Source: an uncultured Luminiphilus sp. (GTDB lineage Bacteria; Pseudomonadota; Gammaproteobacteria; Pseudomonadales; Halieaceae). From it: a DNA stretch of 64,000 nt. The notes beneath the pieces are model-generated. The model was not told the origin of the DNA. It saw only the letters and a program-made list of their open reading frames with translations, and ran no database searches. Positions 18,577-27,809 of this stretch are shown in pieces. Where the stretch lies: the NCBI GenBank assembly GCA_938084055.1, contig CALKDK010000004.1, positions 86,380 to 150,379 on the forward strand. The letters are read 5' to 3'. The translations under genes were made by a program, and so were the position numbers. Every line of letters starts with the position of its first letter. Within the stretch, counting starts at the first letter, position 1.

Positions 18577-18828
18577 CAGGCCCGTCGGTGTCGCAGCACG
18601 CCACATTAACCGGGACCGTCCTTTCGCAAGTCACCCTATAGCTCCAGCTGTCGGCAAGTTACCGATAGGGCGTAAGCAATGCACTGAAGGCTGTGCAACG
18701 TAGCCTGGGTTTTAAACGACCTGTAAGCGCTGTTCGGGCTATGATCGCGCTTTGGGAGCACATACCGCGCTCTGCAGTTGCGTCGGTCGCGAGAATTAGG
18801 ACAGAAATCCACCGCCATTGGAGGCGCC

Positions 18829-19890
18829 ATGACAATTCGCATCATAGGGGGTGGGATTATAGGCCTGAGCACGGCCTATCACCTCAGTAAAGAAGGTGAC
18901 GAGATCGTTGTCTATGAAATAGACAAAGCCTACGAGAAGGCCAGTTTTGCCCGAAGCTGTGGTGGCATGCGCAGTCAGTTCAGCACCCCCACCAACATTC
19001 TCATGAGCCGCTACAGCATCGATTTTGTAAAGAACCAAACCGATGTGACCTTCACTCCCAATGGCTACCTGATGCTGTTTGACCATGACAGACAGCAGGA
19101 CCATGATCACAGCTTGGCGCTACAGCAGCGTCTGGGCGCCACAACCACGTCGATGCAGCCCGAGGTGCTCGCCCGCGAGTTCCCTTTCCTATCGACGGAT
19201 GATCTGTACCGGGGCTGCATCACCCGCGATGGCTCTGAGGGCTGGATCGACCCGAACGCCCTACACCAGTGGTATCGCAGTCAGTGCCGCGCTGCGGGCG
19301 TGCAATTCCAATACAGCGACTTCCGCAAAGCATCTTTCACACCCCCAGACACCATCATCATTACCGCGGGGTTCTGGACGCGCGAGGTGGCGCAGCACTT
19401 CAATATAGAAGTCCCCGTACGAGGCGAAAAACATACGGTCTTCAGGGTTCAGACCAGCAAGCCGGTCATTGCCGACCTGCCACTGGTCGCCGATCTCGCC
19501 AGTGGCGTCTACCTGCGACCTGAAGGGGATGGCTATATTGTCGGTTACGATGGTAACAACGAAGGCGAAGCCGACGATCTTGAACCCTACTGGCCGAGTT
19601 GGGATACCGTTTGGGAGAAGCTCTATGGTCGGTTTCCCGATATTTTTGCTGAGGCCAAGATGGTGGGGGCATGGGCCGGCCACTACGACAGCAGTACGAT
19701 CGACCACAATGCGATCATCGACTGCAGAGATGGCGTTTATTTCGCGACCGGCTTCACGGGCAGGGGTTTGATGCATTCACCGGCTGTTGGACTGTCCGTC
19801 AGTGAACTGGTCCTGGGTAGGGTCCCCAGCTTCGACCTGTCAGGGTACCGGCTCGACCGGCAGGCGCAGCCCGAAAAATACGTTATCTGA
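18829..19890 (+). CDS. FAD-dependent oxidoreductase (DAO / sarcosine oxidase-like)
   Basis: IRIIGGGIIGLSTAYHLSKEGDEIVVYE; FARSCGGMRSQFS; C-terminal YFATGFTGRGLMHSPAVG. Start moved to MTIRIIGGG. Confidence 0.88.
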   Translation: MTIRIIGGGIIGLSTAYHLSKEGDEIVVYEIDKAYEKASFARSCGGMRSQFSTPTNILMSRYSIDFVKNQTDVTFTPNGYLMLFDHDRQQDHDHSLALQQRLGATTTSMQPEVLAREFPFLSTDDLYRGCITRDGSEGWIDPNALHQWYRSQCRAAGVQFQYSDFRKASFTPPDTIIITAGFWTREVAQHFNIEVPVRGEKHTVFRVQTSKPVIADLPLVADLASGVYLRPEGDGYIVGYDGNNEGEADDLEPYWPSWDTVWEKLYGRFPDIFAEAKMVGAWAGHYDSSTIDHNAIIDCRDGVYFATGFTGRGLMHSPAVGLSVSELVLGRVPSFDLSGYRLDRQAQPEKYVI

Positions 19891-20059
19891 AGTCGCCGCT
19901 ACGGACCGCCGGGGGACCGCCCCCCCGCCGACAGAACCCACCCATCTTTGTTTTGACGCCAGATCAGGCCTGTCCGCAGATCATGCCCCCAATCAGAACC
20001 GCCCATGACTTATAGTTTGGGCAGTCAAATACAACCGGGCTCTGGCGCAGGGAGGTGGG

Positions 20060-21598
20060 GTGGTGTCCATAATTGCACGTCACATTGAGCAATGGGGTTA
20101 CCCAGTGCCACCCCTCGCCACCGGCTACGTCGGGGGTGCATCCGTTTCAGTTGTGTCAGACAGCGTACGGCTGCCTGTTTATTTCCCCGGATCGGCAGAG
20201 CATGTCCTCGACCTGCAGGAGGATGGGGAAAGGGAGGTTGCCCGGGCGATTGGGTTTGCTCGCGAGGCTTTCGACAGTGGGGTCTGGTCGAGAATGCCGG
20301 TTGTCGATCGCCAGCGTATTTTCCGCGACGCCGCCCGTGGTATTCGTGATGCCGCGGATCAATTGGCCTTTGAGGAATGCCTGTGCGCCGGACTACCGCG
20401 CAACCATTTGGTAACGCGCCAAATTCCGAGGGCTGCTGACAATTTCGATTTCTTCGCTGACTTCATTGGTCAAATGGCCGGGGAGAACTTCGAGCAAATG
20501 CCGGGCTTCCGCACGGAAATTACGCGGCAACCTGTGGGCGTCGCCGCGCTGTTTGCACCCTTCAATGCCCCGATCGCGCTCTGTAGCATGCATATTGCTT
20601 CCAGCATCGCTTTCGGCAACGCCTGCGTGCTGAAACCCTCTGAACTCACTCCACTGTCAATCCTGCATCTGGTACAGATCCTGGAATCTTCTGGCGTCCC
20701 CCCGGGCGTCATCAACGTCGTCAACGGTCGCGGCAGGGTAACAGGTGCTGCGCTGTCGGCTGCTACCGGTATTGACCGAATTGCCTTCACGGGTCGGGAC
20801 ACCACGGCCAGGGAGATCATGGCCTGTGCTGCGCGCCAACTGACCCCCGTGCATTTTGCGCTGGGAGGAAAATCGGCAAATATTATTTTTGACGACGCCG
20901 ACTATCCACGCGCACTGGATGGCTCCCTCGTCAATATTTTCTCCAACAGTGGGCAGATCTGCGTTGCAGGATCCCGAATCCTGGTCCAGCGAGGCATAGC
21001 CGAGCGCTTTATTGCTGACTTCGTGTCCCGCACCAGCAGCCTCCAGATAGGCGACCCCATGGACCCCACAACGGAGATAGGACCCATGGCTAGCATCACC
21101 CAGCAGCAAGGAGTGCTGCAGGCCATTGCAGCAGCAGGAAGTGCCGGGGCAGAGAGGTTGTGTGGTGGCGAAGTGGCCCCGGCCCGGAACCGGGGCTACT
21201 TCGTTGCGCCAACTGTTTTTCGGGTGACGGACAACCGTCTCCCCATCTGCCAGGAAGAAGTGTTCGGCCCTGTGGCCACCATTCAGGTCTTTGACGACGA
21301 TGAGGAGGCCTGGGCGCTTGCCAACGACAGCCGATACGGACTGGTCAGTTACTGCTGGACAGAGAGCCTGCGTCGCGCGCAGGCCTTTCAGGCACAGACT
21401 GACGCGGGCACCCTGTGGATCAATACGTCACTTGCCCGTGATTTACACGCGCCCTTTGGCGGCTTCAGGGATTCGGGCATTGGTCGGGATGGCCCCCGGC
21501 ATTCGGCCGATTTTTTTACCGAGGCAAAGGCCACCATATCGGCATTGGATAAACCCCCGATACGAAAATTGGGCGGGGGTCTATCGGGTTTGGGTTAA
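20060..21598 (+). CDS. Aldehyde dehydrogenase family protein (catalytic Glu position replaced by Ala)
   Basis: SNSGQICVAGSR (Cys), QEEVFGPV, PFGGFRDSGIGRDG; HFALGGKS replaces the usual LELGGKS. Confidence 0.9.
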   Translation: MVSIIARHIEQWGYPVPPLATGYVGGASVSVVSDSVRLPVYFPGSAEHVLDLQEDGEREVARAIGFAREAFDSGVWSRMPVVDRQRIFRDAARGIRDAADQLAFEECLCAGLPRNHLVTRQIPRAADNFDFFADFIGQMAGENFEQMPGFRTEITRQPVGVAALFAPFNAPIALCSMHIASSIAFGNACVLKPSELTPLSILHLVQILESSGVPPGVINVVNGRGRVTGAALSAATGIDRIAFTGRDTTAREIMACAARQLTPVHFALGGKSANIIFDDADYPRALDGSLVNIFSNSGQICVAGSRILVQRGIAERFIADFVSRTSSLQIGDPMDPTTEIGPMASITQQQGVLQAIAAAGSAGAERLCGGEVAPARNRGYFVAPTVFRVTDNRLPICQEEVFGPVATIQVFDDDEEAWALANDSRYGLVSYCWTESLRRAQAFQAQTDAGTLWINTSLARDLHAPFGGFRDSGIGRDGPRHSADFFTEAKATISALDKPPIRKLGGGLSGLG

Positions 21599-21701
21599 GC
21601 TACCGAACTGCGGGTACCGGTGGCTGTTACGACCCATTGCAGACACACGACAAGCCATCGGCAAGGCCCAGCACCACATGAGCCAAACGAGAGAATAGCG
21701 A

Positions 21702-23129
21702 ATGAATAACCTGCTCAAGTTCTATATAGACGGCGCCTGGGTTGAGCCTAACGCCACTGCCACCATGCCCGTTATCAACCCGGCCAATGAACAGGCAGTC
21801 GGGACCGTTGCCCTGGGCAATGCCGCCGATGTTGACCTTGCCGTGGCCGCAGCATCCCGAGCCTTTACGCGTTTCTCCATGACAACCAAGCAGGAGCGGC
21901 TGGACCTGTTGGAGAGGATTAAGGTGGCGACCCAGAGGCGCTTCGAAGATCTGGCACAGGCAATGAGCCAGGAGATGGGAGCACCCATTACCTTTTCCAG
22001 GGAGGCTCAGGCCGATGCGGCCATCGGTCATCTTCAGGGGTTTATCGACGCACTGACGGCCCTTGAAGATGAGGAGGATCTTGGTAATGGCGATATTCTC
22101 GTGCGCGAGCCTATCGGTGTCTGCGGACTCATCACGCCCTGGAACTGGCCGATCAACCAAATTGCATTGAAGGTCCTGCCTGCCCTCGCTGCGGGCTGTA
22201 CCTGCGTCCTCAAACCCAGTGAGCACACCCCGCTGTCGGCCATGGTCTACACCGAGATTCTCCATGAGGCGGGCTGCCCCCCGGGCGCATTCAACCTGGT
22301 GAACGGCGTCGGACCCGAAGTGGGCAGCGCCCTGTCCCGCCATCCCGACATTCAGATGATGTCTTTCACAGGATCAACCCGTGCCGGAGCGGCCGTTACA
22401 CACGACGCGGCAGAGACGGTCAAACGCGTGACCCTTGAGCTGGGTGGCAAGTCCCCCAATCTGGTTTTTGCCGACTGTGACCTGGAGACGCGGGTCCAGA
22501 CATCTGTCGCCGAGTGCATGGCCAATACTGGCCAATCCTGCGACGCCCCGACCCGCTTACTGGTCGAGCGGAGCTGCTACGAGACCGTGGTCGACATTGC
22601 CACACGCGCCACGCGGGACACCGCCGTCGGCGCGCCCCACGAGGAGGGTGACCACATTGGCCCCCTGTTCGATAAAATCCAGTTCGATCGTGTGCAAACC
22701 CTGATCGCCGTCGGTATCGAAGAGGGCGCCACACTCGTCGCAGGGGGGTTGGGTAGACCCGAGGGCTTTGACCAAGGCTGGTATGTCAAACCCACCCTGT
22801 TCACCGATGTGAGCAATACCATGCGAATCGCCCGGGAGGAGGTTTTTGGTCCGGTGCTGGTAGTCATTCCCTTCGACACGGAGGAAGAGGCCATTGCTAT
22901 CGCCAATGACTCACCCTACGGACTGGCCGCCTACCTACAGACGGGTGACCCCGACCGGGCACGCCGCGTTGCGCGGCAGCTGCGCGCGGGAGCGGTTCAT
23001 GTGAATGGTGGTGCCTACGAATACGGCTCGCCCTTCGGAGGCTACAAGCAGTCAGGTAACGGTCGTGAAGGCGGGCTGATGGGTCTTGAGGACTATCAGG
23101 AGATCAAGATCCTACACGGTCTAATCTAA
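21702..23129 (+). CDS. Aldehyde dehydrogenase family protein
   Basis: LELGGKSPNLVF, NTGQSCDAPTRLL, EEVFGPVLVVIPF, PFGGYKQSGNGREGG. Confidence 0.95.
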   Translation: MNNLLKFYIDGAWVEPNATATMPVINPANEQAVGTVALGNAADVDLAVAAASRAFTRFSMTTKQERLDLLERIKVATQRRFEDLAQAMSQEMGAPITFSREAQADAAIGHLQGFIDALTALEDEEDLGNGDILVREPIGVCGLITPWNWPINQIALKVLPALAAGCTCVLKPSEHTPLSAMVYTEILHEAGCPPGAFNLVNGVGPEVGSALSRHPDIQMMSFTGSTRAGAAVTHDAAETVKRVTLELGGKSPNLVFADCDLETRVQTSVAECMANTGQSCDAPTRLLVERSCYETVVDIATRATRDTAVGAPHEEGDHIGPLFDKIQFDRVQTLIAVGIEEGATLVAGGLGRPEGFDQGWYVKPTLFTDVSNTMRIAREEVFGPVLVVIPFDTEEEAIAIANDSPYGLAAYLQTGDPDRARRVARQLRAGAVHVNGGAYEYGSPFGGYKQSGNGREGGLMGLEDYQEIKILHGLI

Positions 23130-23206
23130 CCCAGCTCCACCATCTTCTGTCGTCTTGGACAGCATCGAGACTGGCCATGCCGGGTTCGATACTCGCGTAC
23201 CGGCGG

Positions 23207-24322
23207 CTAAAAGACGGTCCACTGGGTGTCGGTCACGCATGCCTCGCGCACCCCGTCCGGCGTGGTTACCCACACCCGGGTCCCGGGCTCACTGTCAGCG
23301 ACCGGCACATAGCCGAAGGCAATATTGGTGTCCAGCCGCGGCGAATAGACTGCACTGGTCACCGAACCGATCCCCGGCCCTGACTCGGTCTCTACAGGAT
23401 AGACCGTGCGCGGGTTCGCCACGGGTTCGCCCGCGATCAACAAACGAACCAGTCGGCTCGCGACGCCCTCGCCGGCTATTTTTTCCAGTGCCGCCCGGCC
23501 CAGGTAATCCGCCGGCTTCCCCAGTTTGAAAAATCGATCAAGGCCGGCCTCAATGGGATTGTTCGCGAGGGTCATATCGTTGCCGTAGGACAGCAGGCCA
23601 CTCTCTATACGCTCGATGAGATTTGGGCAACCCGCCCTGACCCCCAATCCCTGGCCAGCCTCAGCGAGGGTATCCCAGAGCCGGATTCCGCTCTGGGGCT
23701 CCCTCAGGTAGACCTCGTAACCCCCCTGCCCGCTCCAACCGGTGCGGGCCACGACTACAGGAGTCTCGGCTATGCTGGTTTCCATAAAGCGGAAAAATTT
23801 CAGCTCACGAATCGCGTCACCCAGAACGCGACTCAGGAGTTCATCGGCTTTTGGTCCCTGGATAGAAAGGGGAAACACGTCGGGGTCGACAATGCGCACA
23901 TCAAAGCCCTTGCCCAGGGCCAGGCCCTTGGCCCAGAGCAGGACATCAGAATCTGACAGTGAGATCCAGAATCGATCATCAGCCAGCCGCAGTATCAGGG
24001 GGTCATTGATGATCCCACCACATTCATCAACCAGCGGCGTGTAAATACACTGCCCGACCGCACAGCGGGACACATCCCTGGGCGTGAGGTATTCCATAAA
24101 TTCGAGGGCATCGGGTCCACTGACCTCGACCTGTACCTGACAGGCCACATCCCAGAGCTGGACGTACTCCCTGAGGTGCCAATAATCGGCCTCAAGCGAC
24201 TCGTAGCAGGTGGGTAAAATCAGGTGGTTGTAGACCGACGCCGACTTTGTTCCCTGCAGGGAGCGCTGTTCGAATGGGGAGACCCGGAGGCGGCGTGACA
24301 ACGAGAGAACCGGTGCATTCAT
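23207..24322 (-). CDS. GcvT-family aminomethyltransferase, DmdA-like
   Basis: SRRLRVSPFEQR..VYNHLILPT..EADYWHLREYVQLWDVACQVQVEVSGPDALEFMEYLTPRDVSRCAVGQCIYTPLVDE..ISLSDSDVLLWAKGLA. Confidence 0.85.
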   Translation of the reverse strand: MNAPVLSLSRRLRVSPFEQRSLQGTKSASVYNHLILPTCYESLEADYWHLREYVQLWDVACQVQVEVSGPDALEFMEYLTPRDVSRCAVGQCIYTPLVDECGGIINDPLILRLADDRFWISLSDSDVLLWAKGLALGKGFDVRIVDPDVFPLSIQGPKADELLSRVLGDAIRELKFFRFMETSIAETPVVVARTGWSGQGGYEVYLREPQSGIRLWDTLAEAGQGLGVRAGCPNLIERIESGLLSYGNDMTLANNPIEAGLDRFFKLGKPADYLGRAALEKIAGEGVASRLVRLLIAGEPVANPRTVYPVETESGPGIGSVTSAVYSPRLDTNIAFGYVPVADSEPGTRVWVTTPDGVREACVTDTQWTVF

Positions 24323-24686
24323 GGACGTGCTCTTTATTTTTGTCTGTTAAGAAAGTGTTCAAACTCTGCCAACCTGGAGGGTGTCCATCCCCGCCCAAGG
24401 CGCCGTAGTGTAGTCCCATGAGGCCACTGGGCGACAGTTCTTTTTTTTATTGGAAAACGGTATTTTTTCGGCATACTGGAAGCTGCAGAAAAATCGAGCA
24501 CACGCCCATGGCGGGGCGTGCAAATACGCCGAACCGAGATGAGCAATGTGGCTCCAGATCAACTTTTAACAGCCCATGACTGGAGCTTTCCAGTTCCCAT
24601 TGGCTATCGCCCGGGCCGGCTCAACGAGATGCCCGTTCATTGCGCCGCCGCGGGTGTGAAGAAGCCGTTGTTTATGCGCGATCGAG

Positions 24687-26369
24687 ATGGGCAGATTAAA
24701 TCCAACACCCCAACCCGGCCCTGTCCAGAGCGTGGATAGTTTCGCACTGGCAATGCTCATCAGCATCGGTGTCTATCTGGGTACCGGCTGGTATGCGGGT
24801 CGCAAAATACGCCATCTCGACGATTACTATGTGGCGGGCCGCAATGCGCCAACGTTACTGATACTGGGAACCCTGATTGCAAGCTTCATGAGCACCAATG
24901 GTTTCATCGGTGAGGCGGGGATGTCCTATCGGGGGCACGGCCCGCTGATCATCATCATGACCGGTGTAAACTGCCTCGGGTATATCGTTGGCGCCTTGTT
25001 TTTCGGTCGTTACCTGCGTCGGAGTCGAGCACTCACAGTACCCGCGTTTTTTGGCGCACGATTTAACAGCCGCCGCATCCAAACCCTCGCAGGGGTCTCC
25101 ATTGTAGTCGGGCTCAGTGGTTATCTTCTGGCGGTTACCTGGGGCGTGGCACTGGTCATTACCCAGATGACGCCGGTCAACGAAACCCTCGCCATTGTGC
25201 TGGTCTGGCTAAGTTACACGCTGTTTACACTGTATTCCGGATCCAAGGGCGTCATCCTCACAGATACCCTCATGTTTCTTTTGTTTTCTTTCGTAGCCGT
25301 GCTGGCAATGGCCTTCATCGTGTCCGCCAATGGCGGGTGGTTCGCCAGTATTGAGGCACTGGCCGTCTTTGAAGCCAAGCCCGGCATCATTTCCTGGCAC
25401 GGCATGGTCGGACCTGACACCAAATGGAACAGCCCGGGAGAGGCACTGCTCTGGGCCCTGATCCTCGGTGTTGCCTGGGGGATCGTTGTGGCTGTAAGCC
25501 CCTGGCAGTCAAGCCGCTATCTGATGGCTCGCAGTGAGCATGTGGTCATCCGGTCTGCCTGTGGAGCCGCGATCACCATGCTACTGCTCTACCTCGTGAC
25601 AACGTTCAGTGCCATGGTAGTGAATCTCGCGAACCCATCGATTGAGCCCAGTGAAAGCGTGCTGATCTGGGCTGCCATGAATCAGGTGCCCACACTGGTC
25701 GGCGCCCTGCTGGTGTGCGGCATTTTAGCAGCGGGTCTCTCCTCAGCGTCCACCTTTCTGTCACTGGTGGGGTTCAGTATGAGTAACGACATCCTCAAAT
25801 TACCCGGCGATGCGTCATCACAGCTGCGCGTGACGCGGCTGACCATGCTGGTAATCGGCGTAGCTGTCATTATCCTGGCATTGACGCTACCGAGTAATAT
25901 TTTCTGGATCACTTATTTCGCCGGCCCCCTGTTTGCCTCATCCTGGGGCGCCGTGGCCTTCATGAGCATCTGGAGCAGCCGAATTACCGAGGCGGGCGCG
26001 TTTTGGGGCATGGCCATGGGCTTTGGTGTCAATGTCGCCATGAACCTGCTTGCCATTGCCAACGTTGTCAGCTGGCCGGTCTTCCTTGACCCCATTCTGA
26101 TTGGCGGACTGGCCAGCCTGGTTACGGTGCTGACGCTGTCCCGGAAGCACTCGGTCACAAAGGCAGAGCATGACTACAGGGCAGCGCTACATCGCAGGCC
26201 GGCCGAAGAGAATGACCCCGCTGATATTCGACAAACCCTGCTCTGGCCAAAAACCATGATCATCGTAGGCCTCGCCACTATCGCGATGCTCTATCTGTTC
26301 TATGCAAGACCCTACACCGATGCGCACAACCGTCCCGGCGCGATGGAGATCAGTCAGCATGAACGGTGA
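24687..26369 (+). CDS. Sodium:solute symporter (SSS) family transporter
   Basis: 560 aa, many TM segments; YYVAGRNAPTLLILGTLIASFMSTNGFIGEAG. Confidence 0.92.
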   Translation: MGRLNPTPQPGPVQSVDSFALAMLISIGVYLGTGWYAGRKIRHLDDYYVAGRNAPTLLILGTLIASFMSTNGFIGEAGMSYRGHGPLIIIMTGVNCLGYIVGALFFGRYLRRSRALTVPAFFGARFNSRRIQTLAGVSIVVGLSGYLLAVTWGVALVITQMTPVNETLAIVLVWLSYTLFTLYSGSKGVILTDTLMFLLFSFVAVLAMAFIVSANGGWFASIEALAVFEAKPGIISWHGMVGPDTKWNSPGEALLWALILGVAWGIVVAVSPWQSSRYLMARSEHVVIRSACGAAITMLLLYLVTTFSAMVVNLANPSIEPSESVLIWAAMNQVPTLVGALLVCGILAAGLSSASTFLSLVGFSMSNDILKLPGDASSQLRVTRLTMLVIGVAVIILALTLPSNIFWITYFAGPLFASSWGAVAFMSIWSSRITEAGAFWGMAMGFGVNVAMNLLAIANVVSWPVFLDPILIGGLASLVTVLTLSRKHSVTKAEHDYRAALHRRPAEENDPADIRQTLLWPKTMIIVGLATIAMLYLFYARPYTDAHNRPGAMEISQHER

Positions 26370-26463
26370 GATGATTCTGGCGATCGCCTACGGGACGGTG
26401 ATGATACTGGCTGCAGGGATAGTCTGGCGGGCCGTAGTGGCCTTTTATGACGGAGACGACTGA
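26359..26463 (+). CDS. 34-aa single-TM microprotein overlapping the symporter 3' end
   Basis: Manual translation MNGEMILAIAYGTVMILAAGIVWRAVVAFYDGDD*; start overlaps the symporter stop by 11 nt; below the length cutoff of the supplied track. Confidence 0.65.
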   Translation: MNGEMILAIAYGTVMILAAGIVWRAVVAFYDGDD

Positions 26464-26609
26464 GGGTGGGGCCGGCAACCGATTGCCCAAAGGTCTAATG
26501 ACTGCAACATCAATTCTTGCTACCTTAGCAAACAAGCACTGCAGGGACGCAGTGACAACAACGTCGATACCAGAGGGTGGAAAGGGCTGGGTCGTGACGG
26601 AGGGAGACC

Positions 26610-27764
26610 ATGTCTCCTCTGATAAAGCGACAGCTTTTGTTTGCAGTCCCCGCAGTGACCCTGTTGCTGTGGTGGGTAGTTGGCGGCCAACAGGCTGACC
26701 AACCCGCTCCCGAGACAGCAGGGGAGTCGGCCGAAACCCTCCCGGTAGCTGCGCTGTCAAATTCTGGCGCTGCGGTGCCGTCGCTCCCCATTGCCACCGA
26801 GGTGACGGGCACTGTCCAGGAGCTGACTGAGCCCAGCGACCATGACATCATCGCCCGGTTTGAAGCACTCAACCGCTACCAGCGCGGCACCCAATCCGTG
26901 TCAGCCGACGACTACGACCTTCTGAACCCCGGTGCCCGGTATGAACGCCGCCAGCCCCTGTCCCGCAATCCCCTGGACCAGTCAGCGCAATGGAGCGCCT
27001 TGTTTACCGCAGATCGCTTTTTCATAACCGATGACGACAGCAGCACCCTTACCCTGCAACTCTGGCATGGCGATGACCCCGCCGCCGTGACTGTAGAATC
27101 TGCGGTCGCGGCGATGCAGGACGAGCTGGGACAGGTTCTGACCATGCCACTGGGTGTGATCTATGCCGGTGACCAGGCATTGATTCGCCTCAGACCCAGC
27201 GACTACTGGCCGGAACAGACCGGCCCGTTGCGTGTGGAGCTCACCTACAGCAGTTTCGGCCTGGGGCAAGAAACCCGCCGACTGGACTTTCACTACACAG
27301 GACCTGAGCGCATCCCCGCCGAATTCATTGATGTACTGGCCGACGAGGCTATCGCAGGTGACCTGGTCTTCGATGTGGCAGTCGATGTACGCCGCGCGGG
27401 CCGGTACCGCATCAGCGCGCTGTTATACGACGCCTCGGGCCGGCCCATTGGACGCACCCAGTCGAACCCCTGGCTGGAGCCCGAGGCCCAGACTGTGCCC
27501 CTGAGTTTTGACGGCCTGCTGCTTAGTGACAATGGTGCCGTGGGGCCGTTTTACCTGACCACCCTGCGAGGGGAGCGCATGAACCCCCTCTCAGCCACGG
27601 GCAGTGACCAGATGCCGTTGCTGCAGGGGAGCTATCAAACCCGGCAGTACCAGCCCGATGAATTTAGCAACCAGATAGCCGCCAGCTCCCACCGGGAGCG
27701 GATGAAAGAGCGCTACGAGGCGGCGATCGCCCGGGGCGTCAAATTTATACCACCGGATAGTTAA
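26610..27764 (+). CDS. Hypothetical membrane-anchored exported protein
   Basis: 384 aa; N-terminal TM LIKRQLLFAVPAVTLLLWWVVGG; no recognised family. Confidence 0.7.
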   Translation: MSPLIKRQLLFAVPAVTLLLWWVVGGQQADQPAPETAGESAETLPVAALSNSGAAVPSLPIATEVTGTVQELTEPSDHDIIARFEALNRYQRGTQSVSADDYDLLNPGARYERRQPLSRNPLDQSAQWSALFTADRFFITDDDSSTLTLQLWHGDDPAAVTVESAVAAMQDELGQVLTMPLGVIYAGDQALIRLRPSDYWPEQTGPLRVELTYSSFGLGQETRRLDFHYTGPERIPAEFIDVLADEAIAGDLVFDVAVDVRRAGRYRISALLYDASGRPIGRTQSNPWLEPEAQTVPLSFDGLLLSDNGAVGPFYLTTLRGERMNPLSATGSDQMPLLQGSYQTRQYQPDEFSNQIAASSHRERMKERYEAAIARGVKFIPPDS

Positions 27765-27809
27765 ACCGATCCGCCGCATAGGCGACGGAGCACAACGAGG
27801 ACCACGACC

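Noticed and set aside
19900-19945. G/C-run region CCGCCGGGGGACCGCCCCCCCGCCG as a terminator after the DAO gene
   Set aside because: Could form a GC hairpin but no following T-run and pairing is ambiguous; not supported as an intrinsic terminator.
24440-24520. AT-rich stretch and weak inverted repeat (CGCCCATGGCGGGGCG) upstream of the symporter as a riboswitch
   Set aside because: Stem is imperfect and no known riboswitch core recognised; probably an ordinary promoter region.
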